The notes: generated from the letters alone by a model not told the origin. A stretch of 37,350 bases of DNA from Verrucomicrobiales bacterium (GCA_029213195.1 JARGNI010000035.1:21738-59087), one strand, 5' to 3'. Counted from the stretch's first letter, positions 24,551 to 33,766 are shown. Program-made: numbers and translations.

Positions 24551-25567
24551 CTAGTCCCCGTCAATCAGTCGACCGAGTCCACCGAGAACGCTGCCTTCGC
24601 CCTGGGACTGCCCTCCGGAGGAAGGAGCAGAACGGATGATACGGTCAGCAAGGCGGGAGAACGGCAAGCTCTGCAACCAGACACGTCCATGCCCACTCAG
24701 GGTCGCGAGGAATAGGCCCTCCCCGCCAAAGAACATCGACTTGAGGTTTCCGGCTCGCTCGATGTTGTAATCGATCCCCGGTGAGAACGCGACGAGACAG
24801 CCGGTATCGACCCGCAGGGTTTCCCCATTCAGCTCCCGCTCGATGATGGTGCCTCCCGCATGGAGGAAAGCCATTCCATCCCCCTTGAGTTTCTGGAGAA
24901 TAAATCCTTCCCCGCCGAAGAACCCGGCACCGAGACGCTTGTTGAAAGCAATCGTGACCTGCGTGCCCATGGCAGCGCAGAGGAAGGAATCTTTCTGACA
25001 GGTGATCTCGCCACCAATTCCGGCCAGATCCACCGGAATGATCTTTCCCGGAAACGGAGCCGCAAAAGCGACCCGACGTTTGTGGGCACCTCCCGCATGC
25101 GTGAAATGAGTCATGAAAATCGACTCCCCCGTGAGCGCTCGCTTTCCGACCGCAAGCAGTTTCCCCATGACGCCCTCGTTCGGAGAGCTACCATCGCCCA
25201 TCTTGGCCTCGAAGTTGATGTCCGGCTCGATGTAGTTCATCGCTCCGGCCTCTGCGATCACGGTTTCACCAGGGTCGAGTTCGACTTCCACGATCTGGAT
25301 GTCGTCTCCAAAAATCTCGTAGTCGACCTCGTGGGATCGTTGCCCGGGTCGCGGCGGAATCGAGTTCACTGGAGGCGGTCCCGCCTGACTGCCGGTGATT
25401 CCAAACAGCTGAGGCAAAACATCGCCGGCAGGTGCCCAGTTGGCCATCCCGCTCGACCAGACCGGAGTCTGCTGAGTGATCGTTCCGTTGGCAACAAGTC
25501 CCGGAAGCTCGGATTCCGGGGTTTGCATCTGTTGATTGGGGTCGTTTGCGTAATGCCAGGTAGTCAT
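24551..25567 (-). CDS. GYF_2-AIM24 (TIGR00266) family protein
   Basis: The 338-residue cytoplasmic protein has an N-terminal GYF_2/DUF4339 domain ([12 protein letters not shown], later [17 protein letters not shown]; about 1-55), a Pro-rich linker and an AIM24/TIGR00266 domain (about 75-315). The latter contains [17 protein letters not shown] and the two Gly-Gly-Glu-Gly segments [10 protein letters not shown] and [13 protein letters not shown]24 proteins form a beta-sandwich of unknown biochemical role; GYF_2 is thought to bind protein partners. Fusion of the two is seen mainly in Planctomycetota-Verrucomicrobiota genomes as far as I recall. Confidence 0.88.
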   Translation of the reverse strand: MTTWHYANDPNQQMQTPESELPGLVANGTITQQTPVWSSGMANWAPAGDVLPQLFGITGSQAGPPPVNSIPPRPGQRSHEVDYEIFGDDIQIVEVELDPGETVIAEAGAMNYIEPDINFEAKMGDGSSPNEGVMGKLLAVGKRALTGESIFMTHFTHAGGAHKRRVAFAAPFPGKIIPVDLAGIGGEITCQKDSFLCAAMGTQVTIAFNKRLGAGFFGGEGFILQKLKGDGMAFLHAGGTIIERELNGETLRVDTGCLVAFSPGIDYNIERAGNLKSMFFGGEGLFLATLSGHGRVWLQSLPFSRLADRIIRSAPSSGGQSQGEGSVLGGLGRLIDGD

Positions 25568-25609
25568 GAGTCTAGGTTGAAGCGCAAGAAGAACAAAAAT
25601 GGAGAGACT

Positions 25610-26758
25610 TTAAAATACAATATCGTCGTCTTTTCGTAATTGCCCCGAGAGCTGCACGAGCCCATCCCGCACTTTCCAAATCTCATCGATGAGGAGGGCT
25701 TTCACGGTATCCGGCTCATTCTGGAGCAATCCCAGCAAGTGCTGACTACGCGCGATCTCCCTCTTTACGTGGGCAATGAGAAAACCCCGCTCGAAACTTC
25801 CTTCTCCGCGCTCCACCAGGTCGGCCGCAGTTTGAGCCTTGACGACGAGGGCGAGGAAATCGCTGTGGGCCACCGTCCCTAACAGTTCGTCATAGTGATC
25901 GGAGATGAGCGCTTTGCACCGCTTTCGAATCTCTCGACAGGAATCGAGTACGTCCGGGCTCGGGACATAAGCATCGCGTGATTCGATCGGTGAGCTCTCT
26001 TCCATTTCTCCCACTCCCTTCCCCTCCTCGTCCTGGTCCGGAAAATCGGGAATGACTTCTCCCTCAAACGCGAGGTCAGCGAGACGCTCCATTTCCTCGG
26101 GGTTGGAAGCCTCCTCGAGCAGGGCATGAAACGCCTCCGCTCGCCGATCCGACTCCTGGAGTCTCTTCTCCCAGGTAAACTCATCCGTCGCGTCGGGATC
26201 GATCTCATCCTCCGCAGCTCGGATTTCTTCATTGGTCTCCTGGAACATCTCGAGAGCAAAGTTCAGGTGCAATTCTTTCGCCGCCTTCGCCTGATCGACC
26301 TGCTGCCCGATCTCCTCGTCGTTCAATTCCCATCGTGGAAGGTCGATCTCCCAATCATAATCGAGTCCCTCGATGACGATACGTCCATTGAAATGGCTGA
26401 ACCACTCGATGAAGAGAACCGTCTTCCAGACCGCGGACTCCTCGCGCTCCTTATCGGACATGCGTCGGAAATCCTCGACCGGCAGATCGATCACCTGGCT
26501 CTTCTTCGAAGCTGTGATGTCCCCGGCAAAACCGGTCTGGAGATCTTCGAGGATTTCGGCCAGCTCGGGTTCCACCTCGACCGCGTCCTCGTTCGAGAAG
26601 GTGAGGATGCATCCCGCCAGGTCGAGATAGGCATTTCCCTGCAACTCGAGCTCAAGCGGGGTATTCCTGCCTACGATTTCAAGATGTCCGCGTACGACCC
26701 CCTTCTCCGAATTATCAATCGTTCCCCGTCGCACATGCTCTCCGAGTCGTATCGCCAT
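25610..26758 (-). CDS. unknown acidic protein, probably lineage-specific
   Basis: The 382-residue acidic protein has no signal peptide or membrane helix. Its N-terminal part (MAIRLGEHVRRGTIDN, GNAYLDLAGCILTFSN) is strand-rich, and WFSHFNGRIVIEGLDYDWEID follows near 125. The middle (about 165-260) is strongly Glu/Asp-rich and helical, probably a coiled coil. The C-terminus has a helical segment with FERGFLIAHVKREI. Similar proteins are, as far as I recall, found as hypotheticals in Verrucomicrobiota. No function can be proposed. It is divergent from oppA across 100 bases. Confidence 0.75.
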   Translation of the reverse strand: MAIRLGEHVRRGTIDNSEKGVVRGHLEIVGRNTPLELELQGNAYLDLAGCILTFSNEDAVEVEPELAEILEDLQTGFAGDITASKKSQVIDLPVEDFRRMSDKEREESAVWKTVLFIEWFSHFNGRIVIEGLDYDWEIDLPRWELNDEEIGQQVDQAKAAKELHLNFALEMFQETNEEIRAAEDEIDPDATDEFTWEKRLQESDRRAEAFHALLEEASNPEEMERLADLAFEGEVIPDFPDQDEEGKGVGEMEESSPIESRDAYVPSPDVLDSCREIRKRCKALISDHYDELLGTVAHSDFLALVVKAQTAADLVERGEGSFERGFLIAHVKREIARSQHLLGLLQNEPDTVKALLIDEIWKVRDGLVQLSGQLRKDDDIVF

Positions 26759-26858
26759 AAAAAAATCTGTGCGTGATTTCTGCCCCTGTCATCTGAAAAC
26801 GTTCTTTATATTTCCGTATTGAAAGGTTCGCGGGTCTGGCAAACACTACCCCTGACGT

Positions 26859-28556
26859 ATGACCCCTCCCGCGCCTCACGAAACCCACCAGGGTTCTCCG
26901 CTTCACCCAACCCTGTTCGGTCGTCTCCTTTCGGGTTTCCTCGCAGGCGCTCTTCTCCTCGGTCTCACCAGCTGCGAGCGCGAGAGCCGGGTCGACAAGG
27001 CAACGAAGGAAAAGATTCTCCTGCTCGGAAATGGGGCCGAGCCCAAAGCCCTCGATCCTCACATCGTCTCTTCGGTGGGAGATTCGAACATCCTCCGGTC
27101 TCTCTTCGAAGGTCTCGTCGCCTATCATCCGAAGAACGACATGCTCCACGAACCCGGAGTCGCGGAACGCTGGGAATCGAACGAAGACTTTTCCGAGTGG
27201 CGCTTCTTTCTCCGCAACGATGCACGCTGGTCCAACGGAGATCCTGTCACGGCACACGACTTTGTCTACTCTTACAACCGCATCCTGCATCCGGAGATGG
27301 CAGCTCCCTACGCCTCCATGCTGTATTTCCTCAAGAATGGCGAGGCATTCAATCGTGGGGAGATCGATGACTTCTCCCAAGTCGGGGTCAAGGCAGTGAA
27401 CGATTTCGAGCTCGTCTGCACCCTCGAGCGACCGGCCCCGTATTTTCCCGATGTCGTCAAGCACACCACCTGGCTCCCGATTCATGGTCCCACCATCGAG
27501 AAGTTCGGAAAAATGACCGACACCTACACGGAGTGGCAGAAACCGGGCAACCACGTCAGCAACGGAGCCTTCCGACTCACCGACTGGAGAATCAACGCCT
27601 ACGTCAAAGTTCGGAAAAATCCTCACTACTGGGATGTGAAAAACGTGAAACCCAACGGGATCAATTTCTACCCGATCGACAACACCTTCACCGAGGAGAA
27701 GGCCTTCCGAAATGGTCTTCTCCACTACACCTATGTTCTTCCCAACAACCTGATCTCGGCCTACGAGAAAAGTGGAGATCCTCGCCTTAGGAAGGAAACT
27801 TACAACGGCTCCTACTTCTTCCGCTGCAACGTGAACGAAGCGCCCACCAACAACGTCGACTTCCGCAGGGCCCTGGCCTACGCCATCAACCAGGAAACCA
27901 TCGTCAATTTCGTGACCCGCGGCGGCCAGCAACCCGCCTATGGTTTCACTCCACCCTCGGAAGCCGGTTATCATCCGCCGGACATGATTCGGCACGACCC
28001 GGATGTCGCACGAGAGTTTCTGACGAAGGCCGGGTATGAATCCGGCGCCGACGTTCCGGAGTTCACCATCATGATCAACACCTCGGAGTCCCACAAAGAT
28101 ATCGCCGTCGCGATCCAGGACATGTGGAAGAAGACCCTCGGCATCGAGAAGGTAAAAATCGAGAACCAGGAGTGGAAAGTGTTTCAGCAAACTGTCCAGG
28201 ATATCGAATACCAGGTCTCCCGAGCAGGCTGGATCGGCGACTATGTCGATCCGAACACCTTCCTGAGCATGTGGCTTTCCGGAGACTCCAACAACCAGAC
28301 CGGATGGTCGAATCCGGACTACGATCGATTGATGAAGGAAAGTGCATCGATCAGCGACCCCGCCGAGCGTTATGCCAAGCTGGTGGCAGCCGAAACGATC
28401 CTGCTCTCCGAGGTTCCCGTTCTCCCAGTCTACTGGTATACCCGGGTCTACCTGCTCCATCCCGATGTAAAAAACTGGCACCCCCTCCTCCTCGACAACC
28501 ATCCCTACAAGCACATCGACCTCGTCCGGGACGAATCCGAGGAGACCCCTGAGTAA
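26859..28556 (+). CDS. oppA: oligopeptide-binding lipoprotein OppA
   Basis: The 565-residue family 5 solute-binding protein binds oligopeptides in the periplasm for the OppBC permease. The lipobox Leu-Thr-Ser-Cys (Cys39) follows a hydrophobic stretch. EPKALDPHI near 60, NDARWSNGDPVTAHDFVYS near 120 and GWIGDYVDPNTFL near 460 are characteristic of the OppA/MppA subgroup. The 38 residues before the Cys are long, but there is no internal Met. The stop overlaps the oppB start by one base (TAATG). The 100-base divergent region to the left has a weak TTGAAA (26819) without a convincing -10. Confidence 0.92.
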   Translation: MTPPAPHETHQGSPLHPTLFGRLLSGFLAGALLLGLTSCERESRVDKATKEKILLLGNGAEPKALDPHIVSSVGDSNILRSLFEGLVAYHPKNDMLHEPGVAERWESNEDFSEWRFFLRNDARWSNGDPVTAHDFVYSYNRILHPEMAAPYASMLYFLKNGEAFNRGEIDDFSQVGVKAVNDFELVCTLERPAPYFPDVVKHTTWLPIHGPTIEKFGKMTDTYTEWQKPGNHVSNGAFRLTDWRINAYVKVRKNPHYWDVKNVKPNGINFYPIDNTFTEEKAFRNGLLHYTYVLPNNLISAYEKSGDPRLRKETYNGSYFFRCNVNEAPTNNVDFRRALAYAINQETIVNFVTRGGQQPAYGFTPPSEAGYHPPDMIRHDPDVAREFLTKAGYESGADVPEFTIMINTSESHKDIAVAIQDMWKKTLGIEKVKIENQEWKVFQQTVQDIEYQVSRAGWIGDYVDPNTFLSMWLSGDSNNQTGWSNPDYDRLMKESASISDPAERYAKLVAAETILLSEVPVLPVYWYTRVYLLHPDVKNWHPLLLDNHPYKHIDLVRDESEETPE

Positions 28557-29482
28557 TGGAAACGGCTCGCTACATCGCCTCCCGCTTTGCGCAGTCGCTT
28601 TTCGCTCTGCTCTGCATCATCACGATCACCTTTTTCCTCGCTCGACTCGCGCCCGGTGGACCTTTCCTCGATGAAAAGGCCGTGCCGGAACATCTCATCG
28701 AGCAGATGAACAAGAACTACGGTTTCGACAAACCGCTTCCGGTCCAATATTTCCTCTACCTCGGCCGACTCGTGCAAGGTGACCTCGGTCCCTCTCTGGG
28801 CAACAAGGGTTTCACGGTCAACGAAGTCATCTCGGAGGGATTCCCTGTCTCTTTTCTCCTCGGGATCTCCGGACTCGTCATCGCCCTGCTCATCGGAGTG
28901 CCCGTCGGAGTCTTCGCGGCCGCCAAGAGAAACACGGGCGTCGACTATGGATTGATGACTTTAGCCATGCTGGGGATCTGCCTTCCGACCTTTGTCATCG
29001 CTCCTCTCCTCGGAGAATTCCTGGGGCTTCGGTTGGGATGGTTCGACGTCGCGATGTGGGAAAACAGTTCGGCTTGGTTCCTCGGCGCCCTCACTCTCGG
29101 TCTTTACTACTCCGCCTACATCGCGCGACTCACTCGAGGCAGCATGCTCGATGTCCTGAGCCAGGACTTCATTCGCACGGCGCGGTCGAAGGGCGTCGCT
29201 CCCCTCACGATTCTCTTCAAACACGCCTTCCGCGGAGGTATCACCCCGGTCGTCGCCTATCTCGGACCCGCCCTCGCAGGCTTGATCGGAGGGTCGTTTG
29301 TCGTGGAAACGGTCTTCGGCCTTCCCGGTCTCGGACAGCACTTCATCAAGGCCGCGACCAATCGCGACTATTGGCTCATCAATGGAACCGTTACGGTTTT
29401 CGCCATTCTCATCCTCGTCATGAACTTCCTCGTGGATGTCATCCAGGCGTGGCTGGATCCTCGCACGCAATCCAAAGACTGA
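28556..29482 (+). CDS. oppB: oligopeptide ABC transporter permease OppB
   Basis: The 308-residue permease has six helices and the OppB hallmarks: the N-terminal helix ending in Ala-Pro-Gly-Gly-Pro-Phe, the cytoplasmic coupling motif FIRTARSKGVAPL, and GGSFVVETVFGLPGLG near 245. It ends in Trp-Leu-Asp-Pro-Arg, the family's usual end. It forms the membrane channel with OppC. Unlike the diverged copy at 16155-17018, all motifs are intact. Confidence 0.95.
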   Translation: METARYIASRFAQSLFALLCIITITFFLARLAPGGPFLDEKAVPEHLIEQMNKNYGFDKPLPVQYFLYLGRLVQGDLGPSLGNKGFTVNEVISEGFPVSFLLGISGLVIALLIGVPVGVFAAAKRNTGVDYGLMTLAMLGICLPTFVIAPLLGEFLGLRLGWFDVAMWENSSAWFLGALTLGLYYSAYIARLTRGSMLDVLSQDFIRTARSKGVAPLTILFKHAFRGGITPVVAYLGPALAGLIGGSFVVETVFGLPGLGQHFIKAATNRDYWLINGTVTVFAILILVMNFLVDVIQAWLDPRTQSKD

Positions 29483-29483
29483 T

Positions 29484-30404
29484 ATGGATCTCGCTCCCCC
29501 ACGTGACGGAAAAACGATCGAGAAAGGCACCTCGCTGGGCCGAGATGCCTGGTATCGCCTGCAGAAAAATCATCTCGCCATGGCGAGCCTCTGGTTCTTT
29601 ATCTTCATTGTCGTCGTCTGTTTCCTGCTCCCGCTCTTCCCGTTCGTTCCCAATCCCAATATTACCCATCCCGATCTTCAATCGATGCCGGCCCTTTCTT
29701 CGGCGACCTCGATGGAAGGTGCCGAGGTCTTTTATCTTCTGGGCAGCGATCATCTCGGACGGGATATCTTTGCCCGGATTCTCTACGGCGGACGGGTTTC
29801 CCTCGCCGTTGGCTTTCTCGCCACGGCCGTCTCCCTTTCCATCGGGGTGATCTACGGAGCTCTTTCCGGCTACGTCGGTGGCCGTCTCGACGCGGCGATG
29901 ATGCGGGTCGTCGACATTCTCTACGCCCTTCCCTTCATGATCATCGTGATCATCCTGACGACCTATTTCGGAAACCAACTCTGGCTTCTCTTCGTCTGCA
30001 TCGGGGCGGTGGAGTGGCTCACCATGTCTCGAATCGTCCGTGGTCAGGTCATTTCCCTGAAAAACCAGGAGTTCGTCGAAGCAGCGAGAAGCCTCGGCCT
30101 CGGACAATCCCGCATCATCTTTCGACACCTCATCCCCAATACCGTCGGCCCCGTCATCGTCTACACCACTCTAACCGTTCCCGCGGTGATGCGACTCGAG
30201 GCGATCCTCAGTTTCCTGGGTCTGGGGGTTCAGCCCCCCGATGCCAGCTGGGGATCGCTCATCAAGGAGGGTGCCGACCGCATGGCCAGCGATCCCGGCC
30301 TGCTCATCTATCCTGCCATCGTTTTCGGGCTGACCCTGTTCAGCCTCAACTTCCTCGGGGACGGGCTGCGTGACGCCCTCGATCCGAAAAGCTCCAAAGA
30401 CTGA
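29484..30404 (+). CDS. oppC: oligopeptide ABC transporter permease OppC
   Basis: The 306-residue permease starts one base after the oppB stop. GSDHLGRDIFARILYGGRVS near 90, the EAA coupling loop (FVEAARSLGLGQSRIIFRH) and LSFLGLGVQPPDASWG near 245 are fully conserved. The operon ends here: no OppD or OppF ATPase gene follows within the window, so the ATPases must be encoded elsewhere or shared. A longer frame from 29436 overlaps oppB and is not preferred. Confidence 0.95.
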   Translation: MDLAPPRDGKTIEKGTSLGRDAWYRLQKNHLAMASLWFFIFIVVVCFLLPLFPFVPNPNITHPDLQSMPALSSATSMEGAEVFYLLGSDHLGRDIFARILYGGRVSLAVGFLATAVSLSIGVIYGALSGYVGGRLDAAMMRVVDILYALPFMIIVIILTTYFGNQLWLLFVCIGAVEWLTMSRIVRGQVISLKNQEFVEAARSLGLGQSRIIFRHLIPNTVGPVIVYTTLTVPAVMRLEAILSFLGLGVQPPDASWGSLIKEGADRMASDPGLLIYPAIVFGLTLFSLNFLGDGLRDALDPKSSKD

Positions 30405-30450
30405 GCCTCGACGGAACGCTACCCGCGAGAGCGATTCCATTTTCACCACG

Positions 30451-30484
30451 AAAAAGGCCCATGCCCCACGAAGGGCATAGGCCT
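30451..30484 (-). terminator. rho-independent terminator for the small secreted protein gene
   Basis: AGGCCCATGCCC (30455-30466) pairs with GGGCATAGGCCT (30473-30484) with one mismatch and a six-base loop. Plus-strand A's at 30451-30455 give a T-tract on the minus strand, so it ends the gene at 30507-30821; it may also slow transcription coming from oppC. Confidence 0.75.
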
Positions 30485-30506
30485 GAAAGACGAGAGTCGG
30501 ACTCGA

Positions 30507-30821
30507 TCAGCGATCGTAAACGTGACCGGTGAGGACGCGCCTGTTCTCCAAATGGAACATGATCTCCGGGCTGGAAACCTCATCATGACGCTGATTGGCA
30601 TTGCCCTCGTAGCGGTAGACCGTGTTGTTCATGAAAACTCGCTCGACCGGACGGATTGAGCGCTTCGGATACTTCTTCTGAGAAGTGCGGATCGCACTCC
30701 GAAAATTCTGGGTCGCACGATTGGTGAGACGCTCACGATCCTGCGCATCCACATTCTCCAGGGGAAGCAGAGGGGCAGAGGAAAAGACGGCAAACAGTGC
30801 AAGCGTAAGTAGTTTTTTCAT
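30507..30821 (-). CDS. small secreted protein of unknown function
   Basis: The 104-residue protein starts with a clear signal peptide (MKKLLTLALFAVFSSA, cleavage in the region up to about residue 27). The mature part is basic and polar, with a Tyr-Arg-Tyr-Glu-Gly-Asn segment and a C-terminal GHVYDR. I recognise no family. It is followed by a good terminator and preceded by a predicted promoter, so it is a stand-alone gene, divergent from feoAB. Confidence 0.75.
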   Translation of the reverse strand: MKKLLTLALFAVFSSAPLLPLENVDAQDRERLTNRATQNFRSAIRTSQKKYPKRSIRPVERVFMNNTVYRYEGNANQRHDEVSSPEIMFHLENRRVLTGHVYDR

Positions 30822-30851
30822 AATTGGGCAGGTGGATTTGACTCCGTCAGT

Positions 30852-30880
30852 ACTAGAATCTGGAATCATTCGAGTTGCAA
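30852..30880 (-). promoter_or_regulatory. predicted promoter of the small secreted protein gene
   Basis: On the minus strand TTGCAA (plus 30875-30880) and TCTAGT (plus 30852-30857) are spaced by 17 bases, each matching four of six consensus positions. The ATG would be about 24 bases after the start point. Confidence 0.45.
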
Positions 30881-30943
30881 TACCGACTTTCGAAGGTGGA
30901 AACGAATGTCGTCCTGATCACGGTTGGAGTTCCAGAAGTTTCT

Positions 30944-30953
30944 TGTTGCAACA
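30944..30953. promoter_or_regulatory. 10-bp palindrome upstream of feoA
   Basis: TGTTGCAACA is a perfect palindrome 27 bases before the feoA start. A related GTTGCAA occurs at 30874-30880 in the same divergent region. A regulator binding site is possible; it does not resemble a Fur box. Confidence 0.25.
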
Positions 30954-30980
30954 CTGTCTCAATTAGATCAATTTGAGTTG

Positions 30981-31238
30981 ATGTCACACAGTTCGGTCAA
31001 AGATCTCGAAACCGACAGCCTGCAAAGCCTCTCCCAGGCCCAGGTCGGGTGTGATTTCCAGATTCGACAGGTCGAAGGCCCAGGGTGCGAGCAATTGCGC
31101 AATCTCGGCTTTTGTGAATCTCTCCAGGTTCGCAAACTCGCCAATGGTCGCAATCTGGTCTGCTCAGTTTGTGGCACTCGCATCGCCGTGAGTTCGCGAC
31201 TCGCCGAGCAAGTCAAGGTGTCTCCGATCGAGTCCTGA
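30981..31238 (+). CDS. feoA: ferrous iron transport protein FeoA
   Basis: The 85-residue SH3-like cytoplasmic protein supports FeoB. After a short polar N-terminus, SLSQAQVGCDFQIRQVEG and LRNLGFCESLQV fit the FeoA fold, ending in Arg-Ile-Ala-Val. It contains five cysteines, including Cys61-x-x-Cys64, more than is usual. ATG at 30981 is preferred to TTG at 30924. It lies 12 bases before feoB. Confidence 0.88.
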   Translation: MSHSSVKDLETDSLQSLSQAQVGCDFQIRQVEGPGCEQLRNLGFCESLQVRKLANGRNLVCSVCGTRIAVSSRLAEQVKVSPIES

Positions 31239-31250
31239 CCCGGTTTTGTC

Positions 31251-33128
31251 ATGGAAGATTCAACGACGCGGATCGCCCTCGCCGGAAATCCCAACACCGG
31301 AAAAACGACCCTTTTCAATGCGCTCACCGGTTCCGCGGCCAAAGTGGGCAACTACTCCGGGGTGACGGTCGACGTCAAGAGAGGGACCGCTCACCTTCTC
31401 CATGGTGACGAAGTCGAATTGATCGACCTCCCCGGGACCTATTCTCTGGAGGGCAAGAGTCCTGACCAGGAAGTCGCCCGCCAGGTCCTCTGTGGTGAGC
31501 ACGACCAGATTCCCCGCCCCGATCTGGTCCTCTGCGTCGTCGATGCCTCCAACCTCGAACGCCACCTGCAGCTGGTCCTCGAGATTCTCGAACGAGAGGT
31601 GCCTGTCGTCGTCGTCTTGAACATGATCGACCTCGCTGAGAAATCTGGATTGCGCCTCGATCCCGTCAAGCTCTCCGAAGAACTTGGAGTTCCCGTTGTC
31701 GCGATCCAGGCGGACAAGAAAAAGGGACTCGTCGAACTGAAGCAGGCGATGCGCAAACCGTTCCCCCCGGCTCCCGAAAGCCTCGGGTGGGAGAAAGGCG
31801 ACGAGGACTCGCGACGTGCCTTCGGTTTGGCAACGGGTGAGCTCGCTGCTCGAAGACCCGAAGCCCACAGCAGCAATACCTCGGACAAGTTGGATCGAGT
31901 CCTCCTGCATCCATTCTGGGGGTGGGTCTTTTTTCTTGGGGTCATGTTCGCCGTTTTCTGGTCGATCTTCTCATTCGCAGGCATTCCGATGGGCTGGATC
32001 GAGTCGCTCCAGGATTGGACGATCGGCCTCGTCGAAGAAGCCATGGCAGAAGGCGACCTGCGTGATTTGATCACCAATGGCATCATCGGCGGTGTCGGTG
32101 CCGTGGTCATCTTCCTCCCCCAGATCCTGATGCTCTTCTTTTTCATCGGGCTGCTCGAGAGTTCCGGCTACATGGCTCGTGCCGCCTTTCTCATGGATGG
32201 CTTCATGTCCAAGGTCGGTTTGAGCGGGAAAGCGTTTCTGCCCCTCCTGAGTTCCTATGCCTGTGCCATTCCCGGGGTCATGGCAACACGGACCATCGAT
32301 TCAGCCAAGGAACGACTCGTGACCATCTTTGTCGCGCCCTGGATGAGCTGCTCGGCTCGACTACCCGTCTACCTGCTCCTCGTTCCCATGCTACTGGGTG
32401 GCAGCGAAGGAGGGTCGGTCCAGGCCCTCGTCTTGATGGGTATCTACGTACTGGGAACCCTGACCGCCTTTGTCGTCGCTCGTATCCTGCGCGGAAAGCT
32501 CGGTCCCGATGAGGTGGAATCGCATTTTCTTCTCGAGCTCCCCCCCTACCGACGTCCCCAGTGGGGCTACATTTTCCGCCACGTCATCGAGCGGGGATGG
32601 GCATTCCTGAAGAAAGCGGGAACCGTTATCCTCGGGATCATGATCCTGCTCTGGGCGGCAACCACGTATCCCAAGCTCGAAAGTGACGATCCCGGCGAAG
32701 TGCTCTCGCATACCATCGTCGGACGAGTCAGCGATGCGATCGAGCCCATCGTCAAACCGATGGGATTCGATGGCCGGACCGGAACCGCCATTCTCACTTC
32801 TTTCGCGGCACGCGAGGTGTTCGTGGGATCCATGGCCCAACTGTTCCAGATCGAGGAAACCGAGGATGAGGGAGAGACCCGCAATCGCATCCGAGATCGA
32901 CTCGCCGCCGAGACCTGGCCAGATGGAAGCAAGATGTTCACCATCCCTGCCGTTCTCGCCCTGCTGATCTTCTATATCTATGCCCTGCAATGCCTGCCCA
33001 CATCGGCCGTGGTGGCGCGGGAAGCCGGCTCGTGGAAATGGGCGATCGGACAATTCGTTTTCATGTCCGCCTTTGCTGCGGTTGCGGCGTTGATCGTCTT
33101 TCAAGTCGGCACCCTCCTCTTCTCATGA
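31251..33128 (+). CDS. feoB: ferrous iron transport protein FeoB
   Basis: The 625-residue inner-membrane protein imports Fe(II). The N-terminal G domain carries AGNPNTGKTTLF (11-22), YSGVTVDVKRG, DLPGTYSLEGKS and Asn-Met-Ile-Asp in the guanine-specificity site. The C-terminal part has about eight helices in two Gate-type regions with FAAREVFVGSMAQLF, a conserved segment near 525, and AYACAIPGVMATR-like sequence near 340. It is shorter than the about 770-residue enterobacterial form but in the range of many FeoB proteins. The stop overlaps the next start (ATGA). Confidence 0.96.
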   Translation: MEDSTTRIALAGNPNTGKTTLFNALTGSAAKVGNYSGVTVDVKRGTAHLLHGDEVELIDLPGTYSLEGKSPDQEVARQVLCGEHDQIPRPDLVLCVVDASNLERHLQLVLEILEREVPVVVVLNMIDLAEKSGLRLDPVKLSEELGVPVVAIQADKKKGLVELKQAMRKPFPPAPESLGWEKGDEDSRRAFGLATGELAARRPEAHSSNTSDKLDRVLLHPFWGWVFFLGVMFAVFWSIFSFAGIPMGWIESLQDWTIGLVEEAMAEGDLRDLITNGIIGGVGAVVIFLPQILMLFFFIGLLESSGYMARAAFLMDGFMSKVGLSGKAFLPLLSSYACAIPGVMATRTIDSAKERLVTIFVAPWMSCSARLPVYLLLVPMLLGGSEGGSVQALVLMGIYVLGTLTAFVVARILRGKLGPDEVESHFLLELPPYRRPQWGYIFRHVIERGWAFLKKAGTVILGIMILLWAATTYPKLESDDPGEVLSHTIVGRVSDAIEPIVKPMGFDGRTGTAILTSFAAREVFVGSMAQLFQIEETEDEGETRNRIRDRLAAETWPDGSKMFTIPAVLALLIFYIYALQCLPTSAVVAREAGSWKWAIGQFVFMSAFAAVAALIVFQVGTLLFS

Positions 33129-33256
33129 CGGATTGGCAGAGCTGGGTGGCACTGGCAATCGTAGCCGTGACGATCGTGCTGTTCATCCTCCGCGCCCGGA
33201 AAGCCAAGGGATGCAATTCTTGTGGAACTGGTTCGTGCGGGACGGATCGCGAGTGA
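33125..33256 (+). CDS. FeoB-associated Cys-rich membrane protein
   Basis: The 43-residue protein has one membrane helix (about 7-23) followed by a basic stretch and the Cys-rich tail GCNSCGTGSCGTDRE with three cysteines. This is the pattern of the small FeoB-associated cysteine-rich proteins. The ATG overlaps the feoB stop. A role in FeoB assembly or metal handling is expected but not proven. Confidence 0.85.
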   Translation: MTDWQSWVALAIVAVTIVLFILRARKAKGCNSCGTGSCGTDRE

Positions 33257-33346
33257 GCGCAGCTCCAGCAACCGTGGGCTGACGGATTGCAAACTTCCTG
33301 TTCCCTTGTAATCGCGAGAGGCCGTTCCGCAGGAGATACTCCTGGC

Positions 33347-33733
33347 ATGACGGAAATCTACCTCTGTTTCGCCATCCTTCTCGCCCTCGTCCTCCTCCTC
33401 TTCCTGTTTCGGTGGGTTCATCGCTGTTGGGGAAAGGCGCTGATTGCCGTCGTATTCGCTCCCCTTCTTGCCGTTCCGCTTGGAGCCGTTTCCTATCTCG
33501 CCATATTCTTCCTGCTCCGAATCCTGAACTGGTTTCCTGCGCTTCTCGACGTTGGAATTCCTATGGCGACCCTTTCGACCCTGGCGTGGATTTTCACCAC
33601 CTTGTTCATGCTCCTCCTTACGGTGCACTACTGCAGGGAGCAGAGGCACCTTTCCACACTGGAGCGAGGTCCAATCAATGGAGTCGTGACCACCGCCCCG
33701 AAGGCTCCTGTTTTCTGGAGGAAGTTTCACTGA
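33347..33733 (+). CDS. small membrane protein of unknown function
   Basis: The 128-residue protein is highly hydrophobic, with about three helices (residues 4-22, 28-55 and 67-90) and a polar C-terminus ending in Trp-Arg-Lys-Phe-His. I recognise no family. AGGAG at 33331-33335 lies upstream of the ATG at 33347. It is on the same strand as the feo genes but 90 bases away, so co-transcription is uncertain. No other gene overlaps it. Confidence 0.65.
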   Translation: MTEIYLCFAILLALVLLLFLFRWVHRCWGKALIAVVFAPLLAVPLGAVSYLAIFFLLRILNWFPALLDVGIPMATLSTLAWIFTTLFMLLLTVHYCREQRHLSTLERGPINGVVTTAPKAPVFWRKFH

Positions 33734-33742
33734 GGGTCGCCA

Positions 33743-33761
33743 GCAGGGGGAAATCCCCTGC
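33743..33761. terminator. convergent hairpin between the membrane protein and acnA genes
   Basis: GCAGGGG (33743-33749) and CCCCTGC (33755-33761) form a GC-rich 7-bp stem with a five-base loop in the 33-base gap between two convergent genes. No T-tract follows. Confidence 0.4.
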
Positions 33762-33766
33762 ACGAA

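Noticed and set aside
26819-26847. TTGAAA and AACACT as the oppA promoter
   Set aside because: The spacing is 17 bases but the -10 matches only three of six positions.
30822-30980. Fur box before feoA
   Set aside because: No GATAATGATAATCATTATC-like sequence is visible; only the TGTTGCAACA palindrome is present.
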